From assembly GCA_009193035.1 (NCBI GenBank), contig SWDT01000211.1, positions 1 through 64,000 of the forward strand: a DNA stretch of 64,000 bases, given 5' to 3'. The stretch comes from Halicephalobus mephisto (taxonomy: Eukaryota > Nematoda > Chromadorea > Rhabditida > Panagrolaimidae). The translations under genes and the position numbers were made by a program. This document shows positions 1-10,632 of this stretch, piece by piece. The notes below the pieces were generated by a model. That model saw only the letters and a list, made by a program, of their open reading frames with translations. It had not been told where the DNA came from and did no database searches. Numbering within the stretch: the first letter of the stretch is position 1; the number at the start of each line of letters is the position of its first letter.

Positions 1-454
1 AAAGTAGTTAATAAAAATTGAATGGAAAAAAACATACATTCAAAGATACATAATTGCATTTCTGATCGGGTAACGAAAAGTGATCGGATGAAGAGTGATT
101 AGTGCTCAGTACTTTGATGTCATCGATTGGTTTGTTGTTTCCATGCTCGAAAATATTTTTCTTTGTTCTTGTTTGTTTGCAAATACAAATACTCTTATGG
201 AGGTTAAGAGTTGTTTAGAAATTTTCCAAAAGAGAAGAAAAGATCAGAAGGAAGCCGATTGTATCTTAAACCAAAGACGTTATTTTATTAGAGGCTACGG
301 CCCCTCAACAAGCGACTATCCAATAAAAAAACTTATCTAATTTTAGTAATTTCGAGAGGTTATCTCAACAATAGGTTCTCACTCGAAAATTCCATTATTG
401 AAATGAAATTAAACACAAAAATCTATTTGGTTCTACAAGATATTGTATTTATTA
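1..454. other. AT-rich sequence left of the inverted duplication
   Basis: I see no supportable gene here. An open frame at 95-340 has no homology I recognise and no intron or start context that favours coding. Homology to the right arm of the inverted duplication begins near 455, so this stretch is the left flank of that structure. Confidence 0.4.
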
Positions 455-1644
455 TTAAAGATCCAAATCGAGATTTATTTTCAATTCAACTTTGGTAAAA
501 ATTTATATTTTTTTTAAATGAGATCTTTCAAAATTCAGCAGAGATTATTCGAATCGTATATAATCAAGATTTTTTTAACATTTTGAAGATTTTAGAAATT
601 TCTTTTGGAACAACTTCTCATAACACCGAATTTATAACTTTTATTTCAAAAGAAAATTGAATATACTCATAGTTGATTATTCAATTCTGAGTGCTTATTT
701 GTTGGGAGAACTCATAGGTTCAGAATCCCGAAACTCATTGACGAATGTCATCGCAGAAAGAGCAAGTGACTAGCGAACTATGACGCAATCACATTTCCTT
801 CAGAATCCAACTGATGAAGTAATGTCTACAAAATGTATTCTACAGCAACCAGATCTCTAATATTTAACTAGGAAAGATAATTACTTGCGAACCCTCTTGG
901 GATGTACGTCAGTAGTATATATATGGTGTTTCTGGCGCACCCATTTACCCAGATACCCCCCCATCAAATTTTACCCCTTTTTAAGCCATTTTCCCCCCTT
1001 TTTTCACTTAAAATAGGCGAAAACCTTCAAATACAGTGCAAAATAGGCATTAAATTTTTACCCACTAGCAAATTTGACACTTTTTCAGCCATTTTTCACC
1101 TTAAAATAGGCAAATCTCTACTCAAAAACACTCATTCCAACTTGGAAAACTCTGGCTCACCCAAATCGCCCTCCTTCCCATTTTGGCTTTAAGCCTTTAA
1201 ATTTGAGCGATTGGCTGATTTTTGTGAACTTTGACGTTTGCAGTTTCTTATTTGTAAGTAAAAATGTCACCTCCAATCCGGAAAACCCCCAGCTCATCCA
1301 ATGAGTCGGAGACGCCTCAAGTGTTTGGTGTTCTTCAACTCTTATGCAGATTCAAAGCAGCGCGCTTTTTTCTTGGCGTTATGCAACAAATGTTTGTCCG
1401 CCAATATAGCATACTTTTTGCATCTTGCTGTGTTTATAGCCACCCTTTTCTGCTTTTTATTGAATATTGTTAATATGTGATGATATTTTGATAGACGTTT
1501 TTGGGAAATTGAGCTTGAAAAAACCTCCAGGTTCATCAGTCTCGCATTTTAACTTCGAATATTTCACTTTATAGAGTAATTTTACATTTCTTCACGTCGT
1601 TTCAATAGGTTTATTATTCATTAATTTAGAGTTCAAATCAAACC

Positions 1645-4212
1645 ATGCACCTGAAAGTCTATTTAAAAGACCACAAAGAAGTGGAGCATGACTCGGTGAA
1701 AATTACAGTCGACGACCGGGTTTGCTCTTTAGTTGATTTAAATCAACTCAAAAAGTACTATTTTTAGGCAACTATTGAGCAACTTCAGGCCAAATTGCAC
1801 GAACGCTTCAAAATTCAAGATGATCACCAGCATTTGTAACCTCAACGACAAGCGAATTGACATGGAATCTGGTAGCTTAAATGATGTCTGTTCACAGGAA
1901 AAAGATTCTCTTATATTGGCAAGTTTATTTTTATTTCGCACTTTTAGGCAAGGGTTTTGGGATTCAGCTATTTTATATAGCTAGAATGTATCAAAAATTT
2001 ATAACAAAATCAAATTCATATCACTATTTTTTGACTATTTGGCATAATTTTCGATCAGCGCGGCTACTTGTGTTTAATAGTTTTGTTAATACCTATTGTA
2101 TGTGCTCATCTGAATCTATGGATTTTATAATCATTGCCTGTCGATTACATCGAGTTGATTCCTCAAATTATTGTAATGAGTGATTTAGAAACATTGTCTT
2201 TTCCTTCCTCACCATATGCCTGTACCTTTATCCTGGCGCTTTGTACTTAAGTTGGTGGCAGTAAACGATAATTTTCGTGGAAGAGCGTGCATAGCTAAGG
2301 ATATTATTAGTGAGCTCTCTCAAAAAAGACATATATGCTCTCTACGCTATGCGTCTGAAATAGAGAACAATTCTCATAGAAAGAACATTGGAGACATCTG
2401 GACCTGGACTTTTGGCTGCAAAACACAATTATTTTCTCAACAACTTCTGACAAGCACTATAGTATCACGGATTTTAATGTTCTAGCCAGTAGAGCTAATA
2501 CGCGCACAATTCCTGGATTCTTCAATCACTTCTGAATTTCCCATTAATTCACGATGGCCATATCAAGTCATGAGGGCGCAAATACGTTTCTTTATTCGCA
2601 AATTCAGCCGAATATGATGATCGACGAGCTCACACACTCTTCCCCCAGCCCCCGACCAATATACCTCACCTCACAGGTACATTACATTCGAGCCTTCAAG
2701 ATACAAACCTATACATGACGGAATCAGAAACATACATATAGTTGAAATATTAATGTGGACGCTTCTAATTTTTTAAACATCAATGTCTAGTCACACTCAC
2801 ATTCGCGCCATTCTCTCTTTAAGTAAGATACAGCGTATTAGATTGTTCGATGTACAATTGCGAGCGCCTGCGAATCGTTTTCACACAACCTCTGAAACAA
2901 AACAGTATAATAACACACACAAGTCATCGAAAGTACTTATTCGAAGTATAAGGTGTGTTCTTTCTTTTTTGATTCATAAATGTCACGAGATGTTTCAGAT
3001 ATTTTATTTATTATTTAAGAATAAAAATCTTTTAGTTACTCAGCTGGTCTTGCTTTTATCGATGCGAATTGTTTATCTACAAATTTTTCGGAAATCCCTC
3101 AGCGTTGGAGCCGTTGTTGAATTCATACCAAATGTTGTTGCATCTGATAGAATCGTATATATTTGTGGTGAAGAAATATCCGGATTCAAAACTATTGCAA
3201 TGCTGGAAAAGGATTGGTAAATGTCTACCTATTTAAGATTAGTTTACATTTCCAATCGATGCGTATTTAGGGTTGATTTCGAACCCAAACTGGTCAAACC
3301 AAGAAGCATTTGCGAAAGGTATCGTTCCAGATTGATCAGCTCTAGAACTCCGCACTGATATTTTTCTCGAGCGTGTTCATGATACTGTGGAAGAGCTGAA
3401 AAGAGTGGCTATCTCACACGAGAACACAACAAGCTAGAATGGAAAGCATTTCAAAATAATCGGGAATCAGAAATGTCCGTAGTTTTGGAAAGTGAGTATG
3501 AAATTAGCTGGTGTTGCAGCATTTTACAAAAAACCGTACTATAAGTATTTCCCTGATTTTACTTAGGATTTATTAGCGACCTCATAGAAGCTCTTGACAT
3601 AATTGAGCCTGTATATTCTTCATAAATCAGGACTTGTTTTTTTGTATTGTTCCCAAACAGTTCAGAACCTATAACAGTGAGCATTAACCCTTTCCCTCCA
3701 CTAGGTTACCTGTTTTAATTTTACGATCAGGTCTGTTTTATAATCAATTTTTAGTTTCTTTATTATATTCACCCAGCAATCTTAACAAGAAGATTCCTTA
3801 CAACAGATCCGTTCTTATCTTCGTTGGATTTTCGAACGAGCGTTTTTCTCAGACTATGTAAGGTTTTCTCGAACAGTGTTGATGAGGAGGAAATTAATTC
3901 GAAACCACAAAAACCGTCGAGCAGTCTTGCTCTATTCCTGATAGTCATGCAAAGTGTCTTATCTGGAATTTAGTTCAAGGTACGTATTCTTTGTATTAAT
4001 TGGAGGAAGAGCTAACTACTGATTCAACTTCTGTTTCAGCAAAATGATCTGGTCGTAAGAAAGCAGCTACAAAAATGTGTCACAATGAGTGCATCGCTCA
4101 ATGGGAATCCAGTTGCAGAAACTGGATCTGTAGCGCCTCGCAAATCTGTGGTAAACGTAAGAAGATCTAAGGGGTTAAAGTCTTCAATCGTCGAGGAGTG
4201 ATTACTTATTGA
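1645..4212 (+). pseudogene. Decayed copy of ubiquitin-like-domain gene (left arm)
   Basis: The ATG at 1645 begins the same 25-codon first exon as the right-arm copy, followed by the same intron and ubiquitin-like second exon from about 1769. An extra A creates a TAA at 1837-1839 within the ubiquitin-like exon, and a nearby small indel changes the segment before 1900. Exon-like blocks corresponding to the middle of the gene recur at 2185-2480 (very diverged), 3030-3216 and 3268-3330, and the C-terminal block at 4080-4160 has lost frame. I read it as a pseudogene; a shortened alternative product cannot be excluded. Confidence 0.75.
1732..1747. repeat. Perfect 16-bp palindrome in first intron, left arm
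   Basis: The sequence gttgatttaaatcaac is its own reverse complement and lies just after the exon-1 donor of the left gene copy. The identical element is at 6845-6860 in the right arm. It could be a protein-binding site or simply a chance AT-rich palindrome preserved by the duplication. Confidence 0.7.
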
Positions 4213-5180
4213 CCCTTGTATACATAGTTGGGAACAGCGAAAATCTTCTAAAGTAGTACTATCATCTAATGGTTCGTGAAACAGATCTAAGATATCATTC
4301 TCTCTCATAATTTGCCTCTTCGGCCAAATTGAATATATCTGTAATATCATAAATTTGGAAGTCACATTGTTACAATCTCTCTAACTCTCTACTCTTTGTA
4401 ATGACTATTCGAAAAGAATTATTTTCATCACTCTCTCTATATGCCAATTTGAATTTGTAGGTATCAACAAACGAAATTCAATCTTTATGAAATATTCTGT
4501 GCCACCATGAGACTTTATAAGTCTCAAAGTTCTCTCTAATGAAATTGGCTTTGGTAGTCTATGTAAAACAGTAAGAGAAACTGCGAAAACACTGGCGATT
4601 AACAATGATATAATAGTAACACTAATTCTTGACTAAATTATGAAATTTCATCTCTCTCTTTGTATCATTTCCCATCATCCAATTCTTATTTCTCTTGTTC
4701 CTTTCCATTTGATACAGGTTAACTCCCGTTTTGTGATTGTGGTTTTGTTGTGTTGTGTGATTACACAAATCAGATTTTTAAATATGGACATTAACTATGC
4801 AAGTGTCACTAATGCAATTCCAAACTCGATTTATCTTCCGAGTAGAGATGCTACCCGAGGTTACTTTTTGTGTTGTTGGCTGTTTCTATTGCTTGTCTTG
4901 ACAGACCTTTTTACTATTCTTCTTGTTATATTTTCCATGCGCATAGTGTCCTCATTTAATTTTACTAACCCATTTCATAACGTTTGTCCTAACAGATCAC
5001 TCATTACATCACGGAATTCACGTCAAGATTCGAATATAACGTATGGATATCAAATTCAAATTGAAGCCATTTATGAGGATGAAAATTTCAATTCTTTTAT
5101 TCGAATCAGTCATTACAAGAGGTGTGTTTTGATTTTGTACAGTGACTTCCAAATTTAATTACAATAATTCAACGAAGAGA
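4213..5180 (+). other. Spacer of the inverted duplication with one long open frame
   Basis: This is the unique centre between the two arms. A plus-strand frame with no stop runs from an ATG at 4640 to 5158 (172 codons). It contains strongly hydrophobic stretches, including one around residues 75-100 rich in L, I, V and F. A possible splice acceptor (GATACAG) lies near 4718, so the true start might be the later methionine around 4785. I do not recognise the product. The length is unusual for this AT-rich DNA, but coding is unproven. Confidence 0.3.
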
Positions 5181-6947
5181 TCATAAATTATTTATTTGAT
5201 TGATCTTTTCACGAACAATAGTGATGTACTCTTTGAGATTTTCTGTTCCCTTGTTCAAAAGTAAATCCGCTCGATTGAAGACTTCCTTTCCTTCGTCCAG
5301 CTTTGCGAGGGCTACATCCAGTTTTGAACTGATTTCCCATTGAGCGATGCACTCCTTTTGCAATTTTGAGCTGTTCCTCGAACGTCATTTCCAAAAACAG
5401 AATTCATTATCTTCTCAATTAAATACAAAAAAATACGTACCTTAACTAAATCCAAAAACCGTCCTAAATTCATCTTCAGCTGAGCAACCAAAACTCATCG
5501 CAGTTTTTGGTCGATTTATTCCTTCGAAACCGATCGAACTATCGATAAACCTGTTCGAAAATCCACGATATAGAAGGAAGCAGTGTGCTGTTGAAGCCAA
5601 TATTTTCAGCATTCAGATCGTCAAGTCCGAGAATTTGCGTCAAAAGCGATAATTGAACGATACCTTTCGCAAATGCTTCTTGAGTTTTGACCAGTTTGGG
5701 TTCGAAATCAACCCTAAATACGCATCGATTGGAAATGTAAACTAATCTTAAATAGGTAGACATTTACCAATCCTTTTCCAGCATTGCAATAGTTTTGAAT
5801 CCGGATATTTCTTCACCACAAATATATACGATTCTATCAGATGCAACAACATTTGGGATGAATTCAACAACGGCTCCAACGCTGAGGATTTCCAAAAATT
5901 TGTAGATAAACAATTCGATCATACTAAGAAGACCATGCTGAGTAACTAAAGATTTTTATTCTTAAATAATAAATGAAAATATTGAATCGTATCAAAGAAC
6001 TTACTCGAAATACTCGATGTGTTGTGATTCGTTTTGACGTAAAACACGCGCTGAATTTCATCGAAACTAACAATACATATCGCTCCAGAACGAGTACCTA
6101 AACATTTTTTAAAAATCAAAGCCAACAATTAATAAATTTATGCGTACCTGAGGGTTTGTTCTTGAACTCAACGTCGATCAATTTATCGCTGAATTTGCGA
6201 ATAAAGAACGATTTAGCAGCCTCTTTGATGGAAGTCGGAACGTTGTCCAGGAATGTGGCATACTCTCTGCAGAAATAAATCCATTCAAGTGCATAATTTG
6301 AATAAGCATCAAAAAGTCCGGTTTGTTCCAATGTTTTGGATTTCTCATTAGCTGTGATTGCATATTCTTTCTTGGTCCTATTATCCTTTGCTTCACGAAA
6401 GTTTTGCACCATTAACACGTAGACAGGCCATTGTGAGGAAAAGCAATGTCTCTAAAATCAAAAATATTAGTAATACTGAAGTATCGATGCATATTTATAA
6501 CATTCTAGCCACAAATGTAAACTTAACAGAGCGCGTGTCGAAAATTATGCCCAAATAGTCAAAAAATAGTGATATGAATTTGATTTTGTTATAAATTTTG
6601 ATACATTCTAGCTATAAAAATAGCTGAATCCCAAAAACCTTGCCTAAATAGTGCGAAATAAAAAATAAACTTGCCAATATAAGAGAATCTTTTCCTGTGA
6701 CACCGACATCATTTAAGCTACCAGATTCCATGTCAATTCGCTTGTCGTTGAGGTACAAATGCTGGTGATCATCTTGAATTTTGAAGCGTTCGTGCAATTT
6801 GGCCTGAAGTTGCTCAATAGTTGCCTAAAAATAGTACTTTTTGAGTTGATTTAAATCAACTAAAGAGCAAACCCGGTCGTCGACTGTAATTTTCGCCGAG
6901 TCATGCTCCACTTCTTTGTGGTCTTTTAAATAGACTTTCAGGTGCAT
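5181..6947 (-). CDS. Ubiquitin-like-domain protein, nematode family of unknown function
   Basis: The inferred exons are 6873-6947, 6675-6824, 6148-6451, 6005-6097, 5768-5945 and 5551-5713, then less certain 3' exons to a TGA near 5181. Exons 1-2 encode 75 residues with a ubiquitin-like pattern (first strand MHLKVYL, an IEQLQAKL helix, a final DSLIL strand). Exon 2 must end at a GC donor (GCAAGT) to stay in phase. The central part (VSFDEIQRVFYVKT, ELFIYKFLE, LLTQILGLDDLN) reminds me of a nematode-specific family with a possible kinase-like fold; that is a weak inference. The end is predicted helical (CIAQWEISSKLD). Near 5570 the frame appears to shift, and the acceptor before the last exon reads TGG where the left arm has CAG, so the copy may itself be decaying. 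Confidence 0.5.
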
Positions 6948-8172
6948 GGTTTGATTTGAACTCTAAAATTAATGAATAAACCTATTGAAACGACGTGAAG
7001 AAATGTAAAATTACTCTATAAAGTGAAATATTCGAAGTTAAAATGCGAGACTGATGAAACCTGGGAGGTTTTTTCAAGCTCAATTTATTCCCCAAAAACG
7101 TCTATCCCTTAAAATATCAATCACATATTAACAAATTGCAATAAAAGCAGAAAAGGGTGGCTATAAACACAGCAAGATGCAAAAAGTATGCTACATTGGC
7201 GGACAAACATTTGTTGCATAACGCCAAGAAAAAAGCGCGCTGCTTTGAATCTGTATAAGAGTTGAAAGACACCAAACACTTGACGCGTCTCTCGACTCAT
7301 TGGATGAGCTAGGGTTTTTCCGGATTGGAGGTGATCATTTTTACTTACAAATAGAAAACCTGCAAACGTCAAAGTTCACAAAAATCAGCCAAATCGCTCA
7401 AATTTAAAGGCTTAAAGCCAAAATGGGAAGGAGGGCGATTTGGGTGAGCCAGAGTTTTCCCAGATTGGAATGAGTGTTTTTGAGTAGAGATTTGCCTATT
7501 TTAAGGTGAAAAATGGCTGAAAAAGTGTCAAATTTGCTAGTGGGTAAAAATTTAATGCCTATTTTGCACTGTATTTTGAAGGTTTTCGCCTATTTTAAGG
7601 TGAAAAAAGGGGGGAAAATGGCTTAAAAAGGGGTAAAATTTGATGGTGGGGTATCTGGGTAAATGGGTGCGCCAGAAACACCATATATATACTACTGACG
7701 TACATCCCAAGAGGGTTCGCAAGTAATATCTTTTCTAGTTTCCTACAATTACTAGAGATCTGGTTGCTGTAGAATACATTTTTTGTAGACATTACTTCAT
7801 CAGTTGGATTCTGAAGGAAAATGTGAACTGCGTCATAGTTCGCTAGTCACTTGCTCTTTCTGCGATGACATTCGTCAATGAGTTTCGGGATTCTGAACCT
7901 ATGAGTTCTCCCAACAATCAGAGCACTCAGAATTGAAATAATCAAACTATGAGTATTATCAATTTTCTTTTGAAATAAAAGTTATAAATTCGGTGTTATG
8001 AAGAAGTTGTTCCAAAAGAAATTTCTAAAATCTTCAAAATGTTAAAAAAAATCTTGATTGTATACGGTTCGAATAATCTCTGCTGAATTTTGAAAGATCT
8101 CATTTAAAAAAATAAATTTTTACCAAAGTTGAATTCTTGAAAAATAAATCTCGATTTGGATCTTTAAATTAC
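5240..8172 (-). repeat. Right arm of the large imperfect inverted duplication
   Basis: This arm is the reverse-complement partner of 455-4212. It holds the better-preserved copy of the ubiquitin-like-domain gene on the minus strand and, outside it at 7340-7720, a pyrimidine/purine-skewed segment matching 900-1260. The unique spacer between arms, about 4213-5239, is roughly 1 kb. Sequence identity is high in the 900-2000 / 6600-7700 blocks, with only scattered substitutions and 1-3 base indels, which suggests either recent duplication or arm-to-arm gene conversion. Confidence 0.9.
6845..6860. repeat. Perfect 16-bp palindrome in first intron, right arm
   Basis: This is identical to 1732-1747 and in the same place relative to exon 1 of the right-arm gene copy. 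Conservation of every base in both copies is notable, although the surrounding intron is also well conserved between arms. Confidence 0.7.
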
Positions 8173-8303
8173 CACAAAACTTAGACAAATATTTTTTGTT
8201 AAATTCTTTCAATATGGATTTCGAGGACTTTTTAGAAACCTCTAGAATACTAAATTTAAGTTTTATTTTGAAAGCTTTTAGTTAATGAAAATATTATCAC
8301 TGA

Positions 8304-8917
8304 TCAGAGAAAACAGTTGATTGATTTGTTGATTTCAGTCACTCCAAAGAAGTAATGAACAACGAAAGCATCAATAAAAACTAAATTTCTGTAGTGTATT
8401 TTTTGGTCCTCATAAAGAAAAGATAAATTTCCTTCAACAATATAGGAATCCAACAGTATTTCCGATGTGATTATAGATTCTTTGTTATGAGTGTATTTGA
8501 ACAACAAGAGAAAGTTAATCTAAACAGATGTAACACTTCAAGATGAACTTTTGATGAAGAATTTGATGGTCGAGAAATAACTAACTTCATAAACCTCAAC
8601 TTTTACAACTAATTCCTTCGTATTAAAGTCAATCTTTGTCTCTACAGTACCTGAAATTATTGAAGAATCGGTGGTTGCCATTATTATTTCCGTCTTATTC
8701 TTATCTTTTAGTTTACTCAAAGTCGTCAAAATGCATATAGAGTTCATCATACTTGTACGTAACATAATGAATGAATTTGTCGAACCTTTTACTATCATGA
8801 ATAAATGATAACTACACTATTCACAACTGTCATCGAAAAAGTCACAGAAGTACTCGATGATGCACCAATCACTGAAGCGACCAATATAACAGTTAAAGAG
8901 ATAAGGAAGAACTCCAT
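8304..8917 (-). CDS. Small predicted secreted protein, family not recognised
   Basis: The ATG at 8917 opens a good signal peptide (MEFFLISLTVILVASVIGA). Downstream exons 8586-8650 and 8304-8519 join in phase with standard splice sites, ending in TGA at 8304. An exon ending at 8717 (donor GTAAAC) supplies the preceding phase. The join between the signal-peptide exon and this second exon is unclear: the best option is a donor near 8840 and an acceptor near 8787, which would be unusually short. The mature part is mixed hydrophobic/charged (motif TKELVVKVEVYE) and has no domain I can name. Two in-phase exons plus a signal peptide make it likelier than chance. Confidence 0.45.
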
Positions 8918-9444
8918 TCTATTACTGTCATCATAGAATTCATGAACGAAAGAGCATTTTGTCAACACAGAAAATACAGAACAAATACCCCCAGCAATGT
9001 ACTTTATAACGCAAGGGGTCCCATCAGAATTAATATAAAGAACAATAATAGATCTTATTAACCTTATATTATTAAATAAATGTCAACTTTGCCATCACTA
9101 ATGTCATAACCAAAATGAATTTAATACGATTTATCACCACTTTATTAGGTTTCCTTTGGGATAATTCTTTTCACATCGTTCGCTTTATAGCTGTTTCTGT
9201 CCAAAATATGAAATTCGCCTTTATGAAGAAACCCGGGAGAAGGAAACCAACAAAAGTGGAAGTTTTAAAAGGATAGAAAAAAAAGCTTTTTAAAAAAACC
9301 TTTCCATCACAACCTCAGAGCAAAATGCTCGAATAAATTAACGATAAATAAGATAAATTAAATAAACGCCCAACTAGAATTCTGACTATATAATACGTGT
9401 ATAGGATATGAAACAGAGCAGCAATATGAGCTGAAGATTTAGGT
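8918..9444. other. Intergenic region downstream of tram-1
   Basis: This is AT-rich sequence between the small secreted gene start (8917) and the tram-1 stop (9445), so it contains the promoter of the former and the 3' UTR of the latter. I see no further gene. Confidence 0.5.
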
Positions 9445-10632
9445 TCACTTGGATTTCTTGCTGTCACTATCGGAATCTTTGGATTTCTCCTTCTTAGCTG
9501 TCTTAGTCGGCTTCTTTTTCTCTTGAGATTTGACTGAACGTTCGCGGAATCGGGCAAAATGGAAGACAAAGAATGACCACAAGGTGTAGAACTCGAGTCC
9601 GAAGATGACCAAGAGAGTAGTCATCCGAACAACAGCAGTATTGTAGTTACTCTTCACCGGGTCGATAACAGCGACTTCGGAATTACGGAATCCGTACCAG
9701 AAAGTGAGCACTGAGAGAATGAAACTGCCAAAACGAACAAGGAGGAAAGTGACATTCCACAATCGGAACCTGCAATGACATTTTATATGAAATGATCTTT
9801 CATCTTCATAACTTACGCAGAAGAGGCATTGTTGATTTTTCCGTAGAAGTAGAAAGCTCTGGTTGTGTGGAAAACAGCCAACAAAACACTTTCCAAGAAC
9901 AACAACAACAAAGCGATACGTATGAATCTGGAAATAAGCGTTTCATTAGAGGCTCATAAGAAGAACAAACCCAGTGAAATAGGCAGCGAGATTAACTAGT
10001 AAGAAAGCTGTCGAGTAAAAGGCTCTTTGAGGAATATCCTCCTTTCTGACCTTCGAGAAATAGAACTCTGGGTATTGATGAATCCAGTAGGCAATGTGAA
10101 GAATGAAATAGAATTTGGTACTGATGTCCATGTAGATATGAGTATCCGGGTATCCCAACCAGAGAATAGTGAGGTCTTTGTGAACTCCCAGTTCATGTAG
10201 AAGAGACCCGGCATGAACAACAGAATAGACGGCGAAGACAGCTAGTTGCCCACTCTCGTTGAACTTGGACATCCTGGCTTTACTCATATGTAACTTCCGT
10301 TGGATCTTATCCAAAGCGTATTCTTGGATAACACAGTGGATGGTGATCCACACGATAGTGTAAAAGACAATCGCCGGCCAATCCCAGACACCAGCTCGGA
10401 AGTAAGTTTGAGGGACTCCATCTTTCGGTAGAGCAATGGTCTCGTTGTATTGTGGCATCACGAATAGAGTCGCCATTGGAGTTGAGAACTGGAAGAAGAA
10501 TCCAAGAGCAACGAGCATGAGGATACAGGACACGATATCTCCATGGTTCTGGATGATGAACTCATGCGAGGGGAATGGCGGTGAAGACTTCTTACTACGT
10601 GCTGCAGCAGCTCGACGCAACTCAAAGCCCAT
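9445..10632 (-). CDS. tram-1: Translocating chain-associated membrane protein (TRAM)
   Basis: There are three exons, 9971-10632, 9817-9927 and 9445-9769, with in-phase joins totalling 365 residues, the usual TRAM length. TRAM is a multispanning ER membrane protein at the Sec61 translocon that helps insert certain signal sequences and membrane segments. The N-terminus (MGFELRR...) is followed by several hydrophobic segments. The TRAM/LAG1/CLN8 core is seen around residues 120-310, with FNESGQLAVFAVYS, the LHELG motif and the YWIHQYPEFYFSK segment. The C-terminus is cytosolic and highly charged (Lys/Ser/Asp rich), as in other TRAM proteins. The start is the first ATG after a TTTTCAG-like stretch upstream. 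It is divergent to sorb-1, with 1.2 kb between the two starts. Confidence 0.93.

Larger units (their letters stand above)
455..4212 (+). repeat. Left arm of a large imperfect inverted duplication
   Basis: Reverse-complement matching to the right arm is visible in several blocks: 455-530 with 8100-8172, 900-1260 with 7340-7705, 1560-1990 with 6605-7030, 2185-2240 with 6400-6455, 2990-3325 with 5690-5985, and 3965-4210 with 5240-5470. Between blocks the arms differ by indels and drift, for example 2240-2990 and 3330-3960. The conserved blocks include exons and introns of the ubiquitin-like-domain gene and non-coding flanks. This looks like a segmental inverted duplication of one gene rather than a transposon with short terminal repeats. 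Confidence 0.9.

Noticed and set aside
455..8172. Interpretation of the inverted arms as a DNA transposon
   Set aside because: The arms are kilobases long, include introns and exons of a host-like gene, and no transposase was recognised between them.
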